DNA from: Candidatus Sulfopaludibacter sp. SbA3
Lineage (GTDB): Bacteria; Acidobacteriota; Terriglobia; 20CM-2-55-15
Reading direction: 5' to 3'
DNA: 14,167 nucleotides
Assembly (NCBI GenBank): GCA_945861845.1
Contig: CAMAWS010000023.1
Span: 1-14,167 of the forward strand
Part shown: in pieces, positions 1 to 7,020 of the stretch
Layout of the letters: every line of letters starts with the position of its first letter
Numbering within the stretch: the stretch's first letter is position 1
Notes under the pieces: generated by a model
Told to the model about the DNA's origin: nothing
Seen by the model: only the letters and a program-made list of their open reading frames with translations
Databases searched by the model: none
Made by a program: the position numbers and the translations under genes

Positions 1-270
1 GTCTCTCTTCACAAAGTGCGCGGCGAACAACTCGCCCCGGTCCTGCTGCGATGTCTCAAGCTGCGTGCTGATCTCGTCCAGCCGGCCGACCTCGCGCTTC
101 CTTGTTTCGATTTCAGATTGCTGCCGCTCGATGGCGCCCTGAAGCTGGAAATACTCGGAGCGGGCCGGACGGTGGAGGATCAGGAAGAAAAGGACATTGA
201 TCACGCCGGTTACTACCAGTAGTCCTGAGAAAAACAGCTGTTGCCGATGGCGGCGGCTCTTGAACTTCAC
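1..270 (-). CDS. pilO: PilO-like type IV pilus inner-membrane protein (partial, N-terminal 90 residues)
   Basis: The open frame begins at a GTG (268-270) whose last two bases overlap the TGA stop of pilN (GTGA), and it continues without a stop off the left edge. The start MKFKSRRHRQQLFF is basic, followed by one hydrophobic helix at about residues 15-34. A charged stretch rich in E, Q and R with coiled-coil character follows (about 38-80). This is the layout of PilO: a short cytoplasmic tail, one transmembrane helix, then a periplasmic coiled coil. PilO pairs with PilN in the inner-membrane alignment complex that links the pilus motor to the outer-membrane secretin. The assignment rests mainly on topology and on position directly after pilM-pilN, because the conserved C-terminal domain is outside the window. 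A GGAG lies 11 nt upstream of the GTG, so translational coupling to pilN is likely. Confidence 0.75.
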   Translation of the reverse strand, partial: MKFKSRRHRQQLFFSGLLVVTGVINVLFFLILHRPARSEYFQLQGAIERQQSEIETRKREVGRLDEISTQLETSQQDRGELFAAHFVKRD

Positions 271-848
271 TGGAGTATCGTCTCCGGAAAATAAGTGACG
301 GTCAGTGAGACATTCACGTCCGACATGGGTTCAGGGTCGACTCTCTGCTCAATCGACAGGACGACATCGGCAAAAACCGGCGATTCCTCCAGAGCGTCGA
401 CAAATTGGGTCACGTCCCCGATGCTGCGGCCGCGCACATCGATCTGGACCTGGAGCGAGCCGTCGCGGGCGATGGCAGGGCGCAGGCTCAGGAGGTGCAC
501 CGTGTCGGGCACGAGGGTCTCAAGACTGGCAAACACGCGGGTCCAGGACAGGCTCTTGCGCGTAATCAGGCTGTTCAGGAAGCCAATCTCGCTGAGTTTA
601 GCCGTGGCTTCCGGACGATCGAGTCTCGCCTGAAGGGCTGCCAGCCTCTGGCCGAGCGCTTCAGTCTCCACCCTCAGGTCCTGTTCACCACCGCGTATCC
701 CGCCCGCCAGACTTGTGTATCTCGTGAAACTGACGACCTGCCAGACTGAAACCGCGCCAAGTATCACCATGAGCGCGCCAAGCAGGAAAGTTGTGGCGCG
801 ATGAGCCGGGAACGGCCGTGTTGAAAGGTTCAGATCAAAGTCGCCCAT
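267..848 (-). CDS. pilN: PilN-like type IV pilus assembly protein
   Basis: The 193-residue product opens with DLNLSTRPFP, close to the NLLP/INLSTRPF segment by which PilN tails bind PilM. One transmembrane helix follows at about residues 18-40, then a coiled-coil stretch (about 50-85). The C-terminal half is a periplasmic domain of the ferredoxin-like PilN type, with segments such as SWTRVFASLETLVPDTVHL and a late VSLTVTYF strand. PilN is a bitopic inner-membrane protein that connects cytoplasmic PilM to PilO. The ATG lies only 2 nt after the pilM stop, and the stop overlaps the pilO GTG, so it sits in a tightly coupled operon. The length is normal for the family. The call is good by both sequence and gene order. 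Confidence 0.85.
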   Translation of the reverse strand: MGDFDLNLSTRPFPAHRATTFLLGALMVILGAVSVWQVVSFTRYTSLAGGIRGGEQDLRVETEALGQRLAALQARLDRPEATAKLSEIGFLNSLITRKSLSWTRVFASLETLVPDTVHLLSLRPAIARDGSLQVQIDVRGRSIGDVTQFVDALEESPVFADVVLSIEQRVDPEPMSDVNVSLTVTYFPETILQ

Positions 849-850
849 AA

Positions 851-1729
851 TTACACCGCCGCCGACAGTTCAACGGCGCCCAGCGCCGGCTTGAACACAT
901 CGTCTATGGCTACAGGTTCCAATCGCCGGGCACGGAGGTTCAACCGCTCCTGGAGATCCGCCATCGATGCGCGAATTGCCGGGTCAGGCGCGCACACGGT
1001 CATTTGACTGAAAGCCTGGCCGTCGAGCTTATCCTGGTAATACAGCACCGTTTGATACACGGCGTCGTATAGAGATGCGCTCGTAACTCTCCGGTAGAAC
1101 CGGATCCTGCGATTCTGAAAAACGGTCGTCGTCACGCAGTCCGCGGCAACCTTCAGGAACAGGGTGTCCTCGCCGGGTACGTGAAATAGATTCATCGCCG
1201 CCAGAGTGGAAGGAATCACAAAGCCCGCATGCAGTCCCATTCCTTCCATGAAGTTTTCATATTCCGCGATTACCGAGCGCGGCGACAGGGCAACCAGCAG
1301 CTCGGAGGGATCGATCAGGCGAAATGCCACCTGTGCGGTGTCCACATCAAAGGGAACCGTCTTCTTCAGCTTCCAGCGGATGAATGTGCGCAGTTCTTCC
1401 GGATCCGAGGGCAGATTCTCGGCGGTCAGAAAACTGATGCGAGCGGCCTCGTCGGGAATGACCAGGCCGATTTCGAATCCCTTGAATCCGGCCCTTTCCA
1501 ATCCCTCGCGAACCGCCGGCTGCGCAACTCCGGGATTGCGAATATTCGCTTCAGTCAACGAGCCTGACAGGGACCCGGCCGGCAGGTCCACTGCCGCTCT
1601 TCCCAGGATCTTCGTCCGCTTTGAATCGACACCCGCGACAACTACCTGGCTGGACGTGAACTCGCACGCCCAAAATGGAGGTTGAGGCCGGAAAAATTCA
1701 TACATCCTGTCGAACAGAGTCTTATTCAA
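851..1729 (-). CDS. pilM: PilM-like actin-fold pilus assembly protein (divergent)
   Basis: The product has 292 residues, shorter than the roughly 350 typical of PilM. The segment EELRTFIRWKLKKTVPFDVDTAQVAF (residues about 111-136) and IGLVIPDEAARISF (87-100) match the PilM/SHS2-containing family. PilM is a cytoplasmic actin-like ATPase-fold protein that recruits PilN to the pilus base. The usual N-terminal phosphate loop (D-x-G-S-S-x-x-K) appears here as EFTSSQVVVAGV (23-34), so the nucleotide site looks degenerate. The chosen start is TTG at 1727-1729, overlapping the pilB stop by 8 nt, with an AAGG 9 nt upstream. An ATG at 1703-1705 (Met9) is the alternative and would remove eight residues. 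Position between pilB and pilN supports the assignment. Confidence 0.8.
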   Translation of the reverse strand: MNKTLFDRMYEFFRPQPPFWACEFTSSQVVVAGVDSKRTKILGRAAVDLPAGSLSGSLTEANIRNPGVAQPAVREGLERAGFKGFEIGLVIPDEAARISFLTAENLPSDPEELRTFIRWKLKKTVPFDVDTAQVAFRLIDPSELLVALSPRSVIAEYENFMEGMGLHAGFVIPSTLAAMNLFHVPGEDTLFLKVAADCVTTTVFQNRRIRFYRRVTSASLYDAVYQTVLYYQDKLDGQAFSQMTVCAPDPAIRASMADLQERLNLRARRLEPVAIDDVFKPALGAVELSAAV

Positions 1730-3320
1730 TGAAGGTAACCTTGTTGATTTCCTTAAGCGTCGTTATTCCGTCAAAAGCCTTCGAGAGCGCCGCATCACGC
1801 AGAAACGTCATCCCGGCATCGTGGGCGGCGCGTTTAATTTCCGAGCTCGGTCTCTTCTCGACGATCATCTCGCGGATGCGGTCCGACAGGTCAAGCAGTT
1901 CGTGGATCGCCGTTCTGCCGCGAAAGCCCGTGCCGTTGCAGTCCAGGCAACCCTCACCCTCATAGAATGTGAAGTCGCCATATTTCTTCGGGTCCAATCC
2001 GGACTCGGTAAGGACCAGCTCCGGATGCCGCACCGGCTTCTTGCAATTCGCACAGATCATTCGAACCAGCCGCTGCGCGAGGATGCAATTCAGGGCGGAA
2101 ACGAAGTTGTACGGATCGACCCCCATGTTCAGGAACCGGCCCAGAACATCGACGACGTTGTTTGCGTGCACGGTCGTGAATACGAGGTGTCCGGTGAGCG
2201 CCGACTGAATCGCAATTTGGGCGGTCTCGACGTCGCGGATCTCGCCGACCATGATCTTGTCCGGATCGTGGCGCAGAATAGAACGCAAGCCGCGGGCAAA
2301 CGTCAGCCCTTTTTTTTCGTTCACCGGGATCTGCGTAATGCCGCTGATCTGGTATTCGACGGGATCTTCAATCGTGATGATCTTGTCTTCGTTGTTCCTG
2401 ATTTCCATCACGGCGCCATACAAGGTTGTGGTCTTGCCGCTCCCCGTAGGCCCCGTGACCAGCACCATCCCGTAAGGCTCGTGAATATACCTACGGAATT
2501 TCTTTAGATCTCCCTCAGAAAACCCTACAACATCAAGGTTTAGCGTCCTGAATTTTTCGCTGATGGATTCCTTGTCGAGAATACGGATGACCGCGTCTTC
2601 GCCGTAAATCGAGGGCATGATAGAGACGCGAAAATCGATGGACCGGCCCTTGTACCGGGTCCTGAACCGGCCGTCCTGGGGGATGCGGCGTTCTGAAATA
2701 TCGAGTTCCGACATGACCTTGATTCTCGATATCACGGTTGAATGGTGTTCTTTCGCGATGGGCTCCATCGCATCCGTCAACGTGCCGTCGATTCGATATT
2801 TGACGCCGACCTCGGTATCGCGTGTCTCGATATGGATATCACTCGCCCGGCGTTCGAGCGCGGTAAAGATGATCGTATCGACCAGCCGGATCATCGGGCT
2901 CGATTCCGACTGCGTGATCTTCTCGATGGTTATGGTTTCTTCACCGGCCTCGTCTTCCCGAATAAGGTCAAGCTTGAAGCCTTCGGTCGCCTCCTCCAGC
3001 ACACGCTGGGAAGATTCCGATTTCTTGAGCAATTCCTGGATTTCCCCAAGCGACGCCACCTTGATGGTGAGCGGCCGGGCCAGCAACGCCGAAACTTCGT
3101 CCACCATGATGAGATCGCTCGGATCCGCCATCGCGATGACGAGAGAATTTCCCTCAAGGCTCAGCGGGACGAAGTTATAACGGAACATGAAATCGACCGG
3201 TATCGACTTGAACAGCTCCAGGTCGAGGTGAATCCCCTTCAGATCGACCAGCTCATATCGATAACGCTCGGCAAGCTGCTGGGCGGTCAGCCGTACATTG
3301 ATGTCGGTTACGTTTTTCAT
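1722..3320 (-). CDS. pilB: PilB/GspE-family pilus extension ATPase
   Basis: This is a 532-residue hexameric secretion ATPase that would power pilus extension from the cytoplasmic face of the inner membrane. An N-terminal MshEN/GspE-N-like domain covers about residues 20-120. The ATPase core carries Walker A GPTGSGKT (290-297), an Asp box ITIEDPVEYQ (315-324), a Walker B region ILRHDPDKIMVGEIRD (348-363) and a His box GHLVFTTVHANN (377-388). A zinc-binding tetracysteine follows (C423, C426, C458, C461), as expected in PilB and GspE. All catalytic motifs are intact. The ATG overlaps the pilC stop by one base (TAATG). The family alone cannot separate PilB from GspE; I favour PilB because pilM, pilN and a pilO-like gene follow. 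A run of eight A lies at about codons 335-337. Confidence 0.93.
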   Translation of the reverse strand: MKNVTDINVRLTAQQLAERYRYELVDLKGIHLDLELFKSIPVDFMFRYNFVPLSLEGNSLVIAMADPSDLIMVDEVSALLARPLTIKVASLGEIQELLKKSESSQRVLEEATEGFKLDLIREDEAGEETITIEKITQSESSPMIRLVDTIIFTALERRASDIHIETRDTEVGVKYRIDGTLTDAMEPIAKEHHSTVISRIKVMSELDISERRIPQDGRFRTRYKGRSIDFRVSIMPSIYGEDAVIRILDKESISEKFRTLNLDVVGFSEGDLKKFRRYIHEPYGMVLVTGPTGSGKTTTLYGAVMEIRNNEDKIITIEDPVEYQISGITQIPVNEKKGLTFARGLRSILRHDPDKIMVGEIRDVETAQIAIQSALTGHLVFTTVHANNVVDVLGRFLNMGVDPYNFVSALNCILAQRLVRMICANCKKPVRHPELVLTESGLDPKKYGDFTFYEGEGCLDCNGTGFRGRTAIHELLDLSDRIREMIVEKRPSSEIKRAAHDAGMTFLRDAALSKAFDGITTLKEINKVTFIE

Positions 3321-4534
3321 TATCCCGGAGGCGCTCCAACCGCAGAACGAATGCTAAAAATCGGCAAATAAAGCGAAATCAATACGATTGCCACGAATGC
3401 AGCGACGAATATCAAGATAATGGGCTCGACCCAGCTCAACAGCGCGGTAGAGCGGAGACCCACGTCTTCGTCATAAAAGTCGGCCACGTGATTGAGCATG
3501 TCTGGAAGCGAGCCGGTCTGCTCCCCGACGCGTATCATTTCCAGCGCAAGATCCGGGAAATGGCCGCTTGTCTCCAGGCTTTCGGATAGCGACTTCCCCT
3601 CGCTCACCTGAATGATCGTCGCGGCAATCGAATTCCCGATGACCCGGTTGCCAGACGCCTCCCTGGCAACCTCCAGGGCTGCAACCAGCGGAATGCCGCC
3701 CTGGAGCAGCGTGGAAAGCGTTCTTGAAAGCTGCGCCATGGAAAACATCATCCAGATGTTTCCCAATACCGGCGCTGTCAGCTTCAATTGGTCCACCCAG
3801 TTGTGTCCGCCAGCCGTCGAAGTCCAGATCTTGAGCAGGACTCCGATGCCCACCAGCAACGGCACGATCAGCACGAAGTTGCCCTGGATCACGGTAGAAA
3901 CTGATATCAGGACACGAGTTGCGAGCGGCAAAGACGCGTTCAACCCTTCATAGAGCTCGGCAAACCGTGGGATCACAAAAGCCAGGATCACCGCGACCAT
4001 CGCAATAGAAAGGACAATCAAGAAGGCTGGATAGATCAAAGAGTTTAAAAAACGTTTTCGGACCGTATGCAGCGTCTTTTCGTATTGCACGTACCGCGTG
4101 ATGACTTCGACCAGGTTTCCGCTGCGTTCACCGGCAAAAACCGAAGCCGTATAGACAGTTGGAAAAACGTGCTGGGCTCGCAACGCCTCCGATAGCAACG
4201 CCCCCGAATAAACGCGTTCGCGGACCTCCTGCAGGTGTCGCCGCAACACGGGATTCCTCACCCGGTCCTTAAGAAGATCCAGGGATCGCAGAATCGGCAG
4301 TCCCGCCTTGATCAAGGCAATAAACTGCTGGTTGAAGAGGATGAAGTCCTCCGGGTTGATCTGCTCGGTCCGGGCACGGGGCCTGAAGCTCAGCGACCAA
4401 CCCTTCGGGCGCACCGAAATCGGCAGAAACCCTTGCTCCTGAAGCCGGTGCCGGACTTCATCCATGCTCTGCGCCGAGAATACAGATCTCAAGATTTCGC
4501 CACTCGGCTTAGCGTATTTACAGACAAATTCCAT
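3320..4534 (-). CDS. pilC: PilC/GspF-family inner-membrane platform protein
   Basis: The 404-residue product has two T2SSF domains, at about residues 65-190 and 268-392. Each begins with a cytoplasmic helical bundle and ends at a membrane helix. Family signatures are visible: FNQQFIALIKAGLPILRSLDLL (67-88), VFAGERSGNL (132-141), LSRTLSTLLQGGIPLVAALEV (269-289) and MIRVGEQTGSLPDML (333-347). Transmembrane helices are clear at about 165-190, 215-235 and 367-390. This polytopic protein sits at the base of the pilus, contacts the PilB hexamer and passes pilin subunits into the fibre. The N-terminal segment FVCKYAKPSGEILRSVFSAQS is the usual leader domain. It lies 14 nt after lolA and overlaps pilB by one base. 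No strong ribosome site is visible, so translation may depend on upstream readthrough of the operon. Confidence 0.93.
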   Translation of the reverse strand: MEFVCKYAKPSGEILRSVFSAQSMDEVRHRLQEQGFLPISVRPKGWSLSFRPRARTEQINPEDFILFNQQFIALIKAGLPILRSLDLLKDRVRNPVLRRHLQEVRERVYSGALLSEALRAQHVFPTVYTASVFAGERSGNLVEVITRYVQYEKTLHTVRKRFLNSLIYPAFLIVLSIAMVAVILAFVIPRFAELYEGLNASLPLATRVLISVSTVIQGNFVLIVPLLVGIGVLLKIWTSTAGGHNWVDQLKLTAPVLGNIWMMFSMAQLSRTLSTLLQGGIPLVAALEVAREASGNRVIGNSIAATIIQVSEGKSLSESLETSGHFPDLALEMIRVGEQTGSLPDMLNHVADFYDEDVGLRSTALLSWVEPIILIFVAAFVAIVLISLYLPIFSIRSAVGAPPG

Positions 4535-4548
4535 ATTATCCGGCGATG

Positions 4549-5196
4549 CTACTGGGTAAGGCCTTCCAGCACCTCAACTCCCGGCGGTATCTTGAAATCG
4601 AAAGTTGAGGATCGGAGGCCGGTATTGGTTCGGATATTCGAAAAAATGAATTCCGATCGCGACCCATCGGCGGATGAGAACGCCAGCCTGCGAACCTGGT
4701 AGTTCGTGGGATCGACCTCTATGACGATGTCGTCAATGCCGGTCTGCCGCCTGGGAATGAGACGCAGAACCTGGGTTCCAGCCAGAAACGGCTTTTCGCG
4801 GAGCATCTCGATCCGGGCAAACTCGTTGCGCAGGTTGGACCGTCCGATCAGGAACATCAGTGGAATCCGGTCATCCAGGCTTTCCTTCACGGCCTCCTTC
4901 ATTACTTGCCGATCCGCAGGCGTATAGAAGTAGACCGTCTTGCCGTCGGAGACAAACAGTTTTTCCTCCGGATTCTTGTACTCCCAACGCGCCATTCGAG
5001 GTCTCATCAGATATAGATGACCCGATTCCTGCCGCTTTGGTTTGATTGGATCGTAATAAATCTGAACAAAATCTGACGAGAAGTCGCGCATCCGCCCGAA
5101 TGTGGTGTCTACCCCATCGATCAATGTGTTCAGGTTCTTGTCCGGAACCGCAGGCGACTGTAGCAACGCCAACAAGATAGCCAGGTAATAAGACAT
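4549..5196 (-). CDS. LolA-like outer-membrane lipoprotein carrier
   Basis: The 215-residue product begins with a short hydrophobic leader (MSYYLAILLALLQS) and then matches the LolA fold: DFSSDFVQIYYDP (38-50), GHLYLMRPRMARWEYKNPEEKLFVSDGKTVYFYTP (59-93) and a strand-rich C-terminal half ending in FKIPPGVEVLEG. LolA proteins ferry lipoproteins from the LolCDE exporter across the periplasm to the outer membrane. The leader lacks the basic residues of a standard signal peptide. An in-frame CTG 18 bases upstream of the ATG could extend the leader, but a TAG lies just beyond it. No Shine-Dalgarno sequence precedes the ATG. The gene heads the pilus operon, 14 nt before pilC, so a role in placing a pilus lipoprotein such as a secretin pilotin or PilP is plausible but inferred. 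The family call is good; identity with housekeeping LolA is uncertain. Confidence 0.8.
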   Translation of the reverse strand: MSYYLAILLALLQSPAVPDKNLNTLIDGVDTTFGRMRDFSSDFVQIYYDPIKPKRQESGHLYLMRPRMARWEYKNPEEKLFVSDGKTVYFYTPADRQVMKEAVKESLDDRIPLMFLIGRSNLRNEFARIEMLREKPFLAGTQVLRLIPRRQTGIDDIVIEVDPTNYQVRRLAFSSADGSRSEFIFSNIRTNTGLRSSTFDFKIPPGVEVLEGLTQ

Positions 5197-5248
5197 GGTG
5201 TGAGAGTAAGCCAGATGTGCCGCCTAGATCAACGCCGGGGAAATCAGA
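5197..5248. other. Short spacer upstream of the lolA-like gene
   Basis: These 52 bases separate the lolA-like start from the inverted repeat. I see no Shine-Dalgarno site and no convincing -10 hexamer. A TTGATC on the minus strand is the only -35-like word. The operon promoter must lie here, within the repeat, or farther upstream in the TMTC-like gene. Confidence 0.4.
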
Positions 5249-5332
5249 GTGGAAATAGGGGAAATTAGGGACAGTGAGCTAATTCTTGGGTTACAGAATT
5301 AGCTCACTGTCCCTAATTTCCCCTATTTCCAC
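5249..5332. repeat. 38-bp perfect inverted repeat with 8-nt loop (palindromic mobile element-like)
   Basis: The left arm (5249-5286) and right arm (5295-5332) are exact reverse complements over 38 bp, separated by the loop TGGGTTAC. The arm contains GGGACAG, also found in the palindrome at 11145-11208. The element is richer in A+T than its surroundings. Transcribed, it would form a very stable hairpin between the TMTC-like gene and the lolA-led operon, and could end or process the transcript. It also supplies the stop codon of the minus-strand TMTC-like gene. The form resembles REP/RAYT-type or MITE-like palindromes. No transposase is present in the window and no clear target duplication is visible. 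Confidence 0.9.
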
Positions 5333-6975
5333 CCTAATTTCTCTTTGATAAACATATTGGCGGGATCGATCGAGGCGGCCCGCTCATAAGCTGCGACAGC
5401 GGAGTCTTTCTGTCCGGTCTCCTCGAGAGATAAACCCCACATGAAAAGCATCAGGGCATCGGGATACGGGCTGTTGTCGATGGCTTTACGGTAAGTCAGC
5501 GCGGCCTGGGCCTTGGCGCCCTGCCTGTAGAGACAGTCTGCCATACGGCGAAGCGTATCCCCGTGCTCCGGATTAATCTGGAGCGCGCGGTTCAGGAGAG
5601 GAAACGCCCGGCTGCAATCGTTCGGCGTCGTGCGCGCGAGGGCCAGGGTCGAAAGCAACGCGGGATTATCCGGAAGGATACGGAGTCCCGTTTCGAGTTG
5701 CTTTTCGGCATCTGCACGGCGTCCCGCTTCGATTAAAGCAAAGCCGTATCCGAGTCTTCCCTTCGCGTTCTCGGGAACGACTCGAATCATGTTCTCGTAA
5801 AACGTGAAATCGTTTCTCCAAATGTAGTTGTGGCTCAGGCACAACATCAGCGCGAACAGGAACGCGCCCGCCCCGATGATTATTCGGTGCTCCCGGTTCC
5901 GAATTTCAGAGAATCCAATTCCGAGGGCAAGCGCTACTCCAAACAGCGGCAAATAGAGAAAGCGCTCAGCCATCAACACCGGAATGGGCAATATCCAATT
6001 GGAAACCGGAAGCAGGGCGATGATCGGAAACACCATACCCAGCGAAACAGCGGGATTGCGGCGCCTGTAAAACCAGGAGGAGAAGAGTGTCGCGAAGACA
6101 ATCAGAATGCCAATCCACGCGTCCCGATCGAAAACGCCTGCGATGGGAATCGCATTAAAATCATAGTCGCCCGCAACGTCAACGGGCATGAACAGGAGCT
6201 TGCAGTACTCCAGGTACACGCGGCCGGAGGTCATCCATCGCTCGGCGAGCGACAGCATCCCGCCCCGGTATTGCTCCCGCGCCGAAAAGGCGAGCCCACC
6301 AAGAACCCAATATCGAAGGACCAGGTAGCCCGCTGCCACAACTGCTATCGCCGCAAAACGGCGCCATGCCGCGAGCACCTTCCTGAACTCGTTGCCCTGG
6401 GTCAGGAACATGTCGATCACAATGATTCCCGGAAAAACAATTGCATTCTCTTTCGAGAGCAGGCTCAGGGCGAACAATGCCGCGGATATGGCAGTTTGCC
6501 CGCGGCGAAAGAACAGCCAGGCGGAAAAAAAGAACAACGCGGCAAGCAGTTCATTCCGCCCCACGATGCCTGCAACGGCTTCCGTATGCACAGGATGGGC
6601 AACATAAATGACCATGGCCGCCAGCGCTGCAACGGGACGGCCTGCCAGGCCCCGCACAAGCAGGAACACAAGCCAGCCATTCAGGGCGTGCAGCAGCAGG
6701 TTGGTCAGCCTGAAGCCGGCTGGCCACAATTGCCAGAGAGCGTAATCTACCGAGAAGGAGAAGATAGTCAGGGGCCGGTAAACACCTCCCCCCTGTTCTT
6801 GCTTCCAGTAAGGCGCGGTTAGAAACTGCAGCGGACTGATGCTGCGAATGGCCGGATTCGCCACTACAATCGCCATGTCGTCGAGGATGAAGTCATTAGG
6901 TAACGAATTGGCGTAACAAAGCGCAACGACCAGCATCGAGAGGATCAGCGCGTTCTTTGTAGTTAATGTCATCAT
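5323..6975 (-). CDS. TMTC-like GT-C membrane glycosyltransferase with C-terminal TPRs
   Basis: The 550-residue product has a GT-C-type membrane region (about 1-380, roughly ten helices) followed by about four TPR units (400-546). An acidic DD pair lies in the first periplasmic loop (NDFILDDMA, D32-D33), where GT-C enzymes bind the metal and lipid-phosphate donor. AHPVHTEAVAGIVGRNELLA (126-145) closely resembles the motif of TMTC O-mannosyltransferases, and LMAERFLYLPLFG (334-346) is a second family block. Members transfer sugars from a polyprenyl-phosphate donor to proteins or glycans; donor and acceptor here are unknown. Two adjacent ATG codons (6975 and 6972) are possible starts, and CCAGG sits better for the second. 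The last two or three residues and the TAG stop come from the 5249-5332 repeat. A sigma-70-like promoter lies just upstream, overlapping the 5' end region of the divergent gene. Confidence 0.8.
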   Translation of the reverse strand: MMTLTTKNALILSMLVVALCYANSLPNDFILDDMAIVVANPAIRSISPLQFLTAPYWKQEQGGGVYRPLTIFSFSVDYALWQLWPAGFRLTNLLLHALNGWLVFLLVRGLAGRPVAALAAMVIYVAHPVHTEAVAGIVGRNELLAALFFFSAWLFFRRGQTAISAALFALSLLSKENAIVFPGIIVIDMFLTQGNEFRKVLAAWRRFAAIAVVAAGYLVLRYWVLGGLAFSAREQYRGGMLSLAERWMTSGRVYLEYCKLLFMPVDVAGDYDFNAIPIAGVFDRDAWIGILIVFATLFSSWFYRRRNPAVSLGMVFPIIALLPVSNWILPIPVLMAERFLYLPLFGVALALGIGFSEIRNREHRIIIGAGAFLFALMLCLSHNYIWRNDFTFYENMIRVVPENAKGRLGYGFALIEAGRRADAEKQLETGLRILPDNPALLSTLALARTTPNDCSRAFPLLNRALQINPEHGDTLRRMADCLYRQGAKAQAALTYRKAIDNSPYPDALMLFMWGLSLEETGQKDSAVAAYERAASIDPANMFIKEKLGWK

Positions 6976-6989
6976 CCTGGTCGCCGCGG

Positions 6990-7018
6990 ATTCTATGTTG
7001 CGGTCCTGAGAGGGTCAA
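6990..7018 (-). promoter_or_regulatory. Sigma-70-like promoter for the TMTC-like gene
   Basis: On the minus strand, TTGACC (7013-7018) and TAGAAT (6990-6995) are separated by exactly 17 bp. Each hexamer matches the consensus at five of six positions. Transcription would start near 6983, only about 8-11 nt before the ATG pair at 6975/6972. The -35 hexamer ends 2 bp before the TTG start of the divergent gene, so expression of the two genes may interfere. Confidence 0.6.
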
Positions 7019-7020
7019 TC

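Noticed and set aside
3320..4534. Assignment of the left operon to a type II secretion system
   Set aside because: pilB and pilC alone would allow it, but separate pilM- and pilN-type genes with a pilO-like gene, plus pilins nearby, favour a type IV pilus.
5830..6822. 330-codon antisense frame opposite the TMTC-like gene
   Set aside because: Composition is Gln-, His- and Arg-rich, as expected from the complement of membrane-protein codons; no recognisable motif or start signal.
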